The position numbers were made by a program, and so were the translations under genes. This document shows positions 1-9,234 of a DNA stretch of 64,000 bases, piece after piece. The notes beneath the pieces are model-generated. The model did no database searches. It worked only from the letters and a program-made list of their open reading frames with translations, and was not told the origin of the DNA. Source of the DNA: Mantis religiosa (taxonomy: Eukaryota; Arthropoda; Insecta; Mantodea; Mantidae); contig CM060947.1 in assembly GCA_030765055.1 (NCBI GenBank), positions 263,128,103 through 263,192,102 on the forward strand, written 5' to 3'. Numbering within the stretch: the first letter of the stretch is position 1; the number at the start of each line of letters is the position of its first letter.

Positions 1-182
1 TGGGTATTTTGACATTTGTCTGCACGAATGATTTCAATTTACATTTTAAGAGAAATACTAAAATGAGCTCTAACATGGAAATTTAGCGCTCCAGGTCACA
101 TGTCCACATAACATATTTTCTTTCTTTGTGTGTGAGGAATGTTTCCTGAAAGTTTGGCCGTACCTTTTTGTAACACCCTGTA
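1..182. repeat. Possible end of an unclassified dispersed element
   Basis: The segment ends in a TAACACCCTGTATA motif preceded by a GGCCGTACC block. I associate this wording with the ends of dispersed insect elements, but no coding region, terminal repeat or target-site duplication is visible and the left part lies outside the window. The assignment rests on memory of similar element ends and is weak. Confidence 0.25.
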
Positions 183-1139
183 TATTTCTGTGCTTGTGCT
201 TGTTATATTCTATATACTATGATTAGAGGAATACTTTTTGGAGTATCTGTATGCTTTGGAGGAAGGATGAGGTGAGAGGAGACAGAGGGTATCAGACAGA
301 ATATCCCATCCAACGTGTTCCGGAAACGGCCCTCCAGAGCGGCCTGGAGACCGGAGACCGTCCCACTGAAGGAGAAAGTCTTTGTTTATCTGCCAGGCAG
401 CGCCGAAACACAGGTCATCAAATAGCGACCAACTCTTCAAGGATTTGGTTATCTATTAAGTATACTTTATTGCCATATTCTCTTGTATTTACAAGAAAAC
501 TAATAATAATAAGATAATATTTATCTTGTTTAGACAGAGGAACAAGATTTTGTAACAATAGTTTGTACAAGAATAGAGAAAGACAAGTGAGTACAGCACA
601 GTCGATCTTCATTCCTTTTGTGTATAATTTCTATCCATAGACCGTAGCATCGGTGATGTTCATGACTGTACAATATAAGGAAATGTTGTGAAGACCTTGG
701 GGATCTCTAAGGTACAATTTGGGAAAATCACCGTTAATAATAATAATGGCTGCACGATTACAGCACGTGGTGAGGCGAAAAGATGTCGCCATTGTGTGCA
801 CGTGAGTGGGTTTTGTGATTTATTTGTTGCAGTTTGCGGTAAGACCAAGTTATTGTTATGTGTTGTGGTGTGTCTGTCGATAAGCGGAAAGGATGACCAA
901 AGAGTATTTATTGCTACTAGGTCACTGTACGAATAGCTCCTTGAACACTTCGCGATTTATCACCAATACATGCCACAGACAAACCTCGCGGTCGTAAAGA
1001 TACATCCTCGCTTCATGCCAATCCGTAATAAAGTTCGAATTACGAATATCTCCTCTTGTTTGGCTCGTTGGATGTGACCAGTCTTCGCTTATAATCTCCA
1101 GGTATAGCACGACACTTAACATGCAAAGAAAATACTTTT
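183..1139. other. No recognisable gene
   Basis: Only short overlapping open frames (up to about 88 codons) occur, on both strands, with no family motif. I see no RNA gene and no terminal repeats. The segment is treated as unannotated intergenic or decayed repeat DNA. Confidence 0.5.
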
Positions 1140-1435
1140 TTAAACAGTTGACGGTAAAAGTTGGCCTTTTAGCAGTTGAGGACTGTATTAAAATTAGAAA
1201 ATTCTTTCGCTAAGTACTCCAAAGCTTTTAACACGCCATAATGCCAACTTTAGTGTATGTGAAAATCACCTTGTTCAAGAAGGCCATGATTTCAGTTAAA
1301 AAAGAATGTGTCTGCTTTAGACCACACGACAGAACTGAAAACTTAAAAACTATTCATTATAAATTATTCTTAAAAATGATTTTAAATCATCTTAATGTTG
1401 ACACTCATTCTTGCACAAAGAGGCCAGTTGTGAAC
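1140..1435 (-). repeat. Dispersed repeat family D, copy 1
   Basis: The reverse complement matches 16.88-17.00 kb closely, sharing the blocks AAAGTTGGCATT, GCGAAAGAATTTTCTA and CTCAACTGCTAAAAG in order. It also shares the block around AATCACCTTGTTCAAGAAGG, which corresponds to the AATCACCTCATTCAAGAGGG wording there. Further copies lie at 42.4-42.7 kb and 47.2-47.3 kb. No protein motif was found, so the class is unknown; the four copies mark it as a transposed sequence. Confidence 0.6.
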
Positions 1436-1677
1436 TAGACATTTCATGTCTTACACTAAGTGTACTCACAAATGAAAATACTCTGAAACAACTGAATGAC
1501 GACGGACTTGCGACAGTGCGAAGAGAGTTATACATAAAGGATGTATAATGGAACTAAAATCAAATCACATAATATACTGTTTGTATGTATTCTTATATTA
1601 AAATACACGCTATTTCACAATCATTTTTCATATTTTGTTTCTTGCTGACACACAAAATCCCTCGGTCATAATATTCA

Positions 1678-1923
1678 GCCAAGTTGACAGCGGGATGACC
1701 GACGTTTGTAAGAACGGTCCTTATACTAATGAACATCTTATTATATACGATATTTTCTCGTGCGCGCATTGGTCAGTTCCGTTTTCCGTTGCAGTTTGCC
1801 ATTGATTTGATTTTCTTCATCCATTTTCTATAATATAAAATATTTATAAATTCGTATATAAGAAAACATTAATTAGTACAAGGGCCGTTCTTACAAACGT
1901 CATCATCCCGCTGTCAACTTGGC
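1678..1923. mobile_element. MITE with ~52-bp terminal inverted repeats
   Basis: The left arm (1678-1730) begins GCCAAGTTGACAGCGGGATG. The right arm (1872-1923), read in reverse complement, begins identically and matches over about 52 bases with roughly five differences including one indel. The AT-rich core between the arms is about 140 bp and has no open frame. The size and long terminal inverted repeats fit a non-autonomous DNA transposon. The superfamily cannot be named: no clean target-site duplication is seen, because CCCTCGG flanks both sides but is separated from the left arm by about 11 bases. Confidence 0.75.
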
Positions 1924-2129
1924 CGAGGGTTATTTTCGTCCGTTAGTGTTAGGGCTGCAATATCCATATCGATATTTACGAAAGATCGATGTTTACTGGA
2001 AGACATCTAATGTTTTTCACACCAATGTAGTGAAGTCGATATTTTTATAACATCGATATCTTTGGCTGATGTTTTGTCTTTACATTTTTATTTTACAAAC
2101 TAAATAATATATGGACATTAATTGTTCTT

Positions 2130-2760
2130 TCACACTGGTCGTGTGTAGGCTAAAGTATGGAAAGATAGAGTGAGACTGAAAAATTCGATGCCATAGCCGG
2201 GATTTGAACCACGGATCTTCTGGTTGCTGTCCAGCCGCTCTAACCCTTGAGCTACTATAGCCAACGTGCCGACATGACATTAAATTCTCCAACTGACTCG
2301 TGTTCTTCCCGGTTAACCACTAGGAGTTCTAATAAACACATGAGACAACTAACTTAATGACAACTTACAACGTGTAAGTACTTTAAGGCCCTAGCTTTAT
2401 AGTTAACCACTATTAGGTCAATTAATGGAAATTAAATGTTCTTTCACACTGGCCGTGTGTAGGCTAAAGTATGGAAATATAGAGTCAGACTAAAAAATTC
2501 AATGCCATAGCCGGGATTTGAACCACGGGTCTTCCGGCTGCCGTCCAGGCGCTCTAATCCCATTAAGGTAGCTGTCTCATTTGTTTATAAGAACTCTTAC
2601 GTGGTTTACCGGGAAAAACACGAGTCAGTTGGAGAATTCAATGCCATGTAGGCACGTTGGCTATAGTAGCTCAATGGTTTAGAGCGGCTGGACGGCAACC
2701 AGAAGATCCGTGGTTCAAATCCCGGCTATGGCATTGAATATTTCAGTCTGATTCTATCTT
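2130..2760. repeat. SINE A locus: three tRNA-like heads, two minus and one plus
   Basis: Two minus-strand heads (about 2190-2265 and 2505-2562) and one plus-strand head (about 2660-2733) lie within 600 bp. The plus head folds as a tRNA: acceptor arms GCTATAG and CTATGGC pair over seven positions with one wobble, and the D stem is GCTC/GAGC. The anticodon loop is ACGGCAA inside CTGG/CCAG, the extra loop has five bases, and the T loop is TTCAAAT with a poorly paired T stem. The box-A-like TAGCTCAATGG and box-B-like GGTTCAAATCC positions would suit RNA polymerase III. The flanking unit (CACACGGCCAGTGTGAAAGA, ACCGGGAAAAACACGAGTCA) recurs at every other SINE A locus in the window. Confidence 0.75.
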
Positions 2761-4450
2761 TCCATAAATAACATATATTTAAATATTTTTGTTCCATAAA
2801 ATTAAAATTTATATATCAAATCTTTTGACCCTCAGTCGGTCTTTCAGTTTGTGGAAAAGCATAACCTATAATTTGTAAATGAAAATAAACGCAAAACGTC
2901 ATTTTAATACGTAATAATTTTATTATTTACTTGTTATTAATTAAATTTATTGACGTTTTACGTTTTACTACTCACAATGAAGAGAAATTGCCAATAAAAA
3001 TAACCAGTTCTTAAATGAAACATCTCTTTCACGAATTCCTAACACTTTTATTTCCAATTAGCACACTCGTTTTATTTTTCGTTATTATGGTTTTAGTTAT
3101 TCAAATACCGAACTTGGGTGATATTATCTATTCCTTTTGACTATTGATATTGTTTAAAGTGTAATTTGACTTGTCGACTTGTTAAATGACAAGGTTATCT
3201 GACCGGATCAATTACCGACACTTGACAGACGTTTCTAACCAGAAGTACACGCTTTGAGCTCATCTAAATTAAAGAATAAACCATTTTTGTGTGCATACAT
3301 GTATGTATATGGGTAAATAGCTTAATTCAAGGACTAGTTAATAATATTTTCCTGAAAACATCCATTCTAAATCATTTTTATTAAAATGAGACCTAAATAT
3401 AGTGATTATAGGTTACAGTATTGCTTCGATATAAAGAATTAATTTGCATAAGGCCTCAAGAGATGAGAGATGTGTTATTTCTGAACTGGTTTTATGTGGA
3501 ACAAACACTGTGATGCAACTTGCTCGAGCATCATCAAGGTCTGCGCTTGTATTCCCTGAGATGCAATCCTCTCTTTTATTGTAACTCGATAAACGACCTG
3601 TGCTTTGTTTATCTTTCTTTCATACATTTGTGTTTCCGGTCACGTGAAACTGCATTCGGATCACGAGGTTTTTGCTGGATGGACGACCCACTTACCTTCC
3701 TTAACCTATAAAACACAGGTGACTTTGACCTCTATTACTTTCTGGAGGAAACACTGTTGTCGAATTAGTACCAAAATTAGAGTGGTGCATTCCTCCCGAA
3801 AACTCTCTACTGAAGTTTTAAAGGAAATACATCAATTGAGACATTCCAAATCATTAAAAAAATGGTATTTCAGGAACAGCATAACCTAGAAAGGAACAGT
3901 CTAAGCATTTCCAAGAATAGATGCGAAGATTTAGAGCCCTCCACCCCCAAATCAGCATTTACATGAACCACTTTCTGAAAATTTTGACTTTCTGAACAAT
4001 TTTATTGAATTACTATATGTTTGACATAATGTCTCAATAAATAACATGTATATCTAAACGGTTCTGGGAATGTGTTCAGAAATCTTGTTCATTCTGGATG
4101 ACCTTAGCATAACTGGTAAATCTTAAGAGATAGACAAATTTACTGAACAAGAACATCTAAATCCCGTTAAAACACGGTTTGTCTACCTCTGTCTCCATAT
4201 TTCTTTTATATTCCTTTTTCCTTCTTGGTTATTCTTTTGCATTTTCTAAAACTTATATCTATCTACCGTCCCTCCTTTCCTCTTCTTAGTCATGCGAAGA
4301 GAACACAATTTTAAAGCCATCATTATAGCAAATATAGCCATTTCTATAAATGTTTACTTTCATTAGCGGAAAGTATATAAAAATAAGTTTTTTTCGTAAA
4401 TAATGGTTCAGAAGGTCTTGCTTATTGATACATAATGCTTATATGCTCTA
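2761..4450. other. No recognisable gene; AT-rich, one small foldback
   Basis: AT-rich DNA without a recognisable protein. The two overlapping frames near 3520-3889 (63 and 94 codons) match no family I know, and their composition is like the surroundings. A 15-bp inverted repeat at 2887-2901 and 2951-2965 (AAACGYAAAACGTCA) encloses about 50 bp and may be a tiny foldback element. Confidence 0.5.
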
Positions 4451-4455
4451 ATATA

Positions 4456-5718
4456 CGAGGGTGAACTGAAACGTATCCGACCTAAACATGAAGATGGCAG
4501 CACTCGTAAATAAAAGCTAGTGAATTTATTTGTCCATCTGTTGACAGTTGCTCACCAAAGTTTCAGCCATTTTGAACGCTCAATTGTTATGTAACTGTCG
4601 TTTGAGTAAGTTGATGTGAGTATTTTTATAAAAACAGACAAAATCGAGTATCGAGCTGTCATTAAATATTTCTTTTTGAAAGGCAACACGCCTACGCAAA
4701 ACAAAGAAGAGTTGGATTCTGTGTATGGGGACTCTGCATCATCATTTACACGAGTGTAATTTGGGCAACTGAATTTAAACGTGGCCGTAATAAGTTGGGA
4801 GACGATGAACGTTCGGGACGTCCAAAACTGCCGAAGAAAACAACGCCAAAGTTCACCAAATGGTGCTAGACGACCGCCGAATTAAAGTGAGAGAGATAGC
4901 AGAGGCTATGAACATGTCAAAAGAACGTGTTTGTCACACATTAAGTTAACATTTAGACATGATAGAGCTGTCCGCGCGTTGGGTGCCGCGTTTGCTCACG
5001 CTAGACCAGAAATGTGTTCGAATGAACATTTTCATCGCTCTGTTGGCGCAGTTTAGGCACAATAAATCCGAGTTTTGGAGTCCATTAATTACTGTAGATG
5101 ATACTTGGATACACCTTTATACGCTCGAAACCAAAATACAGTCCAAACAGTGGACTGCAAAGGTGGAACCGGCTCCAAAAAAGGAACTTTTTTTCGGCAG
5201 AGAAAGTGATGGCGATTGTTTTTTGGGATAGTCATGGAGTTATTTTAATCGATTATCTTCAAAAAGGAAAAACCATTACAGGAGAATATTACGCAACCTT
5301 ACTTGACAAGCTGAAGGCAGAATTTGCGGTAAAACGACAACTTTTGCAGAAAAAGGAAATCTTCTTTCACCAACATAACGCACCGTCTCACACCTCAGCG
5401 GTTGCAATGGCGAAAATCCAGAAATTACGGTTTGAACTGCTTGACTCAGCGGATCTAGCCCCAAGCGACTTAATTTTGTTCCCTCATCTGAAAATTGCGC
5501 TCGGAGGACAGAGATTTTCGTGAAATGAAGAGACTATCACCTTCGTGAATAATTATTTTGCAGAGATAAACGTCGAGTACTATTTGGACGGGTTACAGAG
5601 ATGGGAACATCGCTGAGAGAAGTGTATAGAGTTATAAGAAGACTATGTTGGAAAATAAAAATTCTGAGAAAATGTCTTGTAACTTTATTAGGTCGGAAAC
5701 TTTTCAGACCACGCTCGG
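4456..5718 (+). pseudogene. Mariner transposase pseudogene with both TIRs (mariner family 1)
   Basis: The element is bounded by about 28-bp inverted repeats: the left begins CGAGGGTGAACTGAAACGTA, and the right reads CGAGCGTGGTCTGAAAAGTT in reverse complement. The remnant coding sequence runs from about 4630 to 5620. It retains the helix-turn-helix region (DERSGRPK, then VREIAEAMNMSKERVCH), the WVPRLLT linker and the D,D34D core. The first acidic motif is TVDDTWIH. The second catalytic aspartate is replaced, reading FHQHNAPSHTS where HQDNAPSH is expected. The third motif is LAPSDLILFP. There is an early frameshift near 4755-4840, a stop at 4948-4950, a frameshift at about 5190 and a stop at 5521. 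The same family recurs at 45.6-47.1 kb. A dead copy of a cut-and-paste transposon. Confidence 0.9.
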
Positions 5719-6105
5719 ACGTGCAAAAGAATGTGAACGATATTGGAGTTAGTGAAATACCTGACCTTGATATCACTTCCCCGTCGTAGGTTTATGAGAT
5801 CCGATTCTCTTTTGTCATACACCGTCTTCTGTTTTTTAAATCATGACTACCTATACAATACTGTTTGGAATGCAATATCGGCGGGATTTATCTTATTTTG
5901 CATGGAGTTTCTGTGGAGCAACAATGAATATTTTCTACTCCGTGGCAGTATGCTCCGAACGTTCATATACCAGTACGTATACTAGAAATTCTTTATGATC
6001 TTTTTGTAATGTAAACGTTAGAATATCCTAGAACTCATATGGTCAGAAATAATAGCGCTTCTCAATGGTAACATTGTTATCAAATAAGTTATATCCAGCT
6101 CTGTT
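5719..6105. other. No recognisable gene
   Basis: Flank of the mariner copy. Frames of up to 80 codons have no recognisable motifs, and no RNA gene or repeat structure was seen. Confidence 0.45.
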
Positions 6106-6109
6106 GTCT

Positions 6110-6260
6110 AACCCACAGTCAGGAGTTCCTGAGTTCGTATCTCTGGATGGGTTACTCCTATAATGAAAGATGAATGTCAGTTATGTCAAAGCTCCATGAT
6201 TCACGAGCTCAATTGAGTATCATTTAATCCGTTTTATTCATCATTAGATATGAACTAACT
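6110..6260 (+). repeat. Decayed SINE B fragment
   Basis: The order of blocks matches the SINE B body: a degraded box B (GAGTTCGTATCTCTGGATGG), then GAAAGATGAATGTC, AGCTCCATG, GAGTATCATTTAATC and a TTCATCATTAGATATGAACT block standing for the usual TTCATCGTCCGATATGACTT. The tRNA-like head is mostly missing, and the copy is clearly older than those at 30.5 and 60.8 kb. Confidence 0.55.
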
Positions 6261-7030
6261 GGTTAAAGAGCATTAAACATAAACAAATAAGCGGAAGATC
6301 CTCCTCCCTTCGCATAGAAATACTTACACATACACATTTGTTCCCTTTATTGTATGAAATATGAACAATGTATGCTAATATATCGTATCGCTGCATGCCT
6401 TGGTTCAGATTACTCCTCTACCAAGAACTTTTGACGAACATTTTTCCTAATTTCACGCTCTCCCTTACACAACAGAGCAGAGATGTTGCCAGGTTTCCAG
6501 ATAATTTAATTGTTGACCTTTATCGGATTAACAGTCAGTGAATCGATCTTTCGTCGGAGTGTGCTGAAATATTGCTAATAAAGTTAGGTTATGTTCGTGT
6601 AAATACCAGCCTTGATACTTATCAATTGTGGTTTGTCGCTTGGTCAGGACGACTTTCCTGGAAAGACTAGATGCCCAATAATGAGCTTGCGTTTTCTGAA
6701 CAATTTATTGCGCTTCTCTAAGAAAGTCGGAATTTCAGCATCAGGAATGAAGACTGTTTCGAATAATAGCTACTATGTGATTAGACATTGAAATATTTAT
6801 TGAGGGTATATAGGACATCATTCATATGTGAGAGAAATGATCTTTTGAAAACAGCAATGGTTTTGTTTCTTGGAGCTGCTTTTAAAAGCGTTTGAGAATT
6901 AGGTTATGGACAGTAAAGGAGTAACATTTCACGATCAACACGACTTTCGCTACCTCAACTTGTACTATCTGTACTCACAAGAGGTAATTCTTTGCTCTAT
7001 ACGATGTTCATTTTTATTTGTGGTTTTACC
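6261..7030. other. No recognisable gene
   Basis: AT-rich DNA with no open frame of note, no inverted repeat and no similarity to the other repeats in the window that I could find by eye. Confidence 0.45.
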
Positions 7031-7035
7031 ACGCG

Positions 7036-7262
7036 TGGCCGCGCCGTGGCTCAGTGGTTAGACCGCTTGGCTCTCACCAAGGCGGCCCGGGTTCGATCCC
7101 AGGCGACCGCAAAGTGTGACAACACGGCGCTGGGGCGGGTTTTCTCCGTGATATCCGGTTTCCCCCGCCATCTCATTCCACCGGTACTCCATATTTATGT
7201 CATGTATCATCAGTGTCACCGCCTGTGGTGCCGTATGCAGTAAAATCGGGCGTTAAACACTA
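7036..7262 (+). mobile_element. tRNA-Glu-like SINE (SINE C), full-length head
   Basis: A tRNA-like 5' region carries box A (CGTGGCTCAGTGGTTAGACC) and box B (GGGTTCGATCCC). The anticodon loop CTCTCAC places CTC at the anticodon, and the CTCTCACC...GGCGGCCCGGGTTCGA string resembles tRNA-Glu(CUC). A body of about 150 bp follows, with GGGCGGGTTTTCTCCGTG, TCCGGTTTCCCCCGCCATCT and the 3' block GGGCGTTAAACACTACACCA. A 5'-truncated copy of the same body lies at 26013-26189, which defines the family independently. No clear target-site duplication is visible around this copy. Confidence 0.8.
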
Positions 7263-7336
7263 CACCATTCATGTTTAAGTTTGAATTTATGAGTCACTAT
7301 GCTTACACTCAGTCTTCACTTACTTGTTGTATAATT

Positions 7337-8236
7337 GAAACGTTTTCAAGATCATTCGATCTCATCCTCAGCTGTTTGGTGACTAAATGAAACTTCCTCT
7401 TCTTCCACTACTACGGAGCTCCGATCACTCTGCCATCTGGTGTTAGGGGCACTAAGTTTTAATACTTCATTTAATGCCGGGATTTCAAAATTTATAACTT
7501 TATCACTGTTTTTGTTTATGAATATTTTTTCCCAAATATCCAATTCTATGGGTGTACTTAAAGATTTTAACAGTTTAATGTTGTGGTCAATGTTGTGGTT
7601 TTCTGTCCAAAAATGGTGTGAAACTGCAGATTTTTCTGTTTGTTTCAACATAATGTTCCTCTGGTGTTCTTTTTGCCTGGTTAACAAGTTTCTCTTAGTT
7701 TTTCCTATGTAGCTTTTTTCACAGGTTTCACAATTAATCTGATAAATTCCTGATTTCAAATTGTTGGGGATTGTATTTTTCAGTGGTTTATTTAGCAGGT
7801 TCCTCAGACTGAATTTGTTTTGGGATGCTAGTTTTAAGTTTAGTTTTTGAAGATTCGTTCAAATTTTCAAAAAGCTTATGGATGGTAGGTGAATTTCCTA
7901 TATTGCCAATTTGGGTTTTTAAGTGGTGTGAGAGTGGTATTTTTTGATATTATCTTCAGTTTTTCTTTCCTCTTCATCATGTTCCTTATGATGGCTGGGT
8001 TGAATCCATTTAATACCGGTATGTCTTTTATGTGTTGTTGTTCTTTCAAAAATTCATCCTTACTCAGTGGGATGTTGTATAGCCGGTGAATTAGACTTCT
8101 AAAGGCAGCTAGCTGATGTGAAACTGGGTTGTATTCATTTTTCTTTATGTAGTTATCTATGTGTGTGGGCTTCCTGTATATTCCAAAATCTACACCATGA
8201 CGATTTCTAGTTATCTTGAGGTCCAAAAAGGGTAGG
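7337..8236 (-). pseudogene. Penelope-like retroelement fragment with GIY-YIG endonuclease
   Basis: Two minus-strand frames follow one another. The upstream one (8226-7876) matches the region after the reverse-transcriptase palm in Penelope-like elements: FGIYRKPTHIDNYIKKNEYN, then HQLAAFRSLIHRLYNIPLS. The downstream one (7759-7352) holds a GIY-YIG nuclease, with SGIYQINCETCEKSYIGKT followed by TRQKEHQRNI, and ends in an acidic tail. A frameshift or short gap lies at about 7760-7875. The RT catalytic motifs are absent because the copy is 5'-truncated at about 8236. Immediately after the stop, a CTGAGGA-stem-GAAAACG hairpin occurs (see findings). The protein would have combined reverse transcription with target nicking; this copy cannot. 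Confidence 0.85.
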
Positions 8237-8499
8237 GTGTTTTCTCACCACTTAATAACACAATTGTTTTAATGAATGTGAACAATGTAAATGACGAATA
8301 AGTACAAAAAATATCTTGTAATTTGATGTTTCTCTGTGAACATACATAACTTAATATAATTTAATAAATGAATATCAAATTAATAACAGTATCAGTTTCA
8401 AAACATTTTAGTAAAGAAACAGATTTATTTGTCCTTTCAACAGTGCACGTCATATCGAACGGTCAATGAATAAACGAATGAATGAATAAATAAATTTAT

Positions 8500-8692
8500 G
8501 AATGAAATGGGTGATATGGAGCTCAAATTAGTCCAGGGTGCCTAGAGCTCGGAGTTACCTGACATTTGTCTTCGTAGGATAACGGAAAACCCTGGAAAAA
8601 ACCTTATCTAGGTAACTAATCTTTAGCGAGATTCGAACGCGCAACATCTTGGGTGTGAGGCACATACACTACCTCGCATCACGAAGGTGGGC
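8500..8692 (-). mobile_element. SINE B copy, minus strand, diverged
   Basis: On the minus strand it begins with the degraded head GCCCACCTTCGTGATGCGAG, has a mutated box B region, and continues through AAGATTAGTTACC, GGGTTTTCC and the TTATCC...GACAAATGTC block. It ends in an AATG-type simple repeat (8468-8510) instead of poly(A). It abuts the putative LTR that begins at 8713. Confidence 0.7.
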
Positions 8693-8712
8693 AAGAAACA
8701 GATTATTTATAT

Positions 8713-9230
8713 TGTGACTTTGTGGGTTCGTGAAATGAAAAGTCCAATTGCACCACTTAAAAATGTTCTTCATTTCCACCGTCTTACAGTTAAACACTTG
8801 CCAATTACACGGAATTGCGTAATGCACACAATTACGATTCACCAGTTCGTCCGTTACAATTCCACTGTACGGTCACAATTACGTAAATTCTTCCGTTGGA
8901 CATACACAGTCTTCTCGTCCTTACACTAGCACTGCACTCTTACGCTGATTGCCACGAACTCTGACTCACTCCTAACTCACTAACTCCTCTTGCCCGACGT
9001 GTTGCTTATATTGGGTCCGCTTGCCGATCTGGAAGGTTCTCCATTAGATGAAATATCCCGTAAGTTCGAGAACACAGGTGGAACAGAAAGAGACGGCACA
9101 GTGATGTTTTTTCTCCCAGCCACCTCCTGTCACCACTATAAGACAAACGAGGGGGGCGTGGCTAACACGGACCTCCCCTGCTTGCCCGCTCCCAGCTGCT
9201 TCTATAGGGCGTTCCAACGCTCGGGTGACA
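8713..9230 (-). mobile_element. Putative solo LTR of an LTR retrotransposon
   Basis: The segment starts TGTGACTTTG and ends GGGTGACA, giving TG...CA ends, and is flanked on both sides by ATAT, a possible 4-bp target-site duplication. Read on the minus strand it contains a GAAATGAAGAACATTT block in the position of a degraded AATAAA-type signal; the related copy at 56.75 kb has GGAAATAAAGAACATTT. The first ~60 bp recur at 39512 and 56753. No gag or pol sequence is present. The ATAT flank is low complexity, so the LTR reading is a reasoned inference. Confidence 0.5.
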
Positions 9231-9234
9231 ATAT

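Noticed and set aside
1990..2060. TATCGATA-type dyads (ATATCGATATTT, AACATCGATATC) as a second MITE
   Set aside because: The arms are short and irregular and no target duplication is seen, so the similarity may be due to AT-rich composition.
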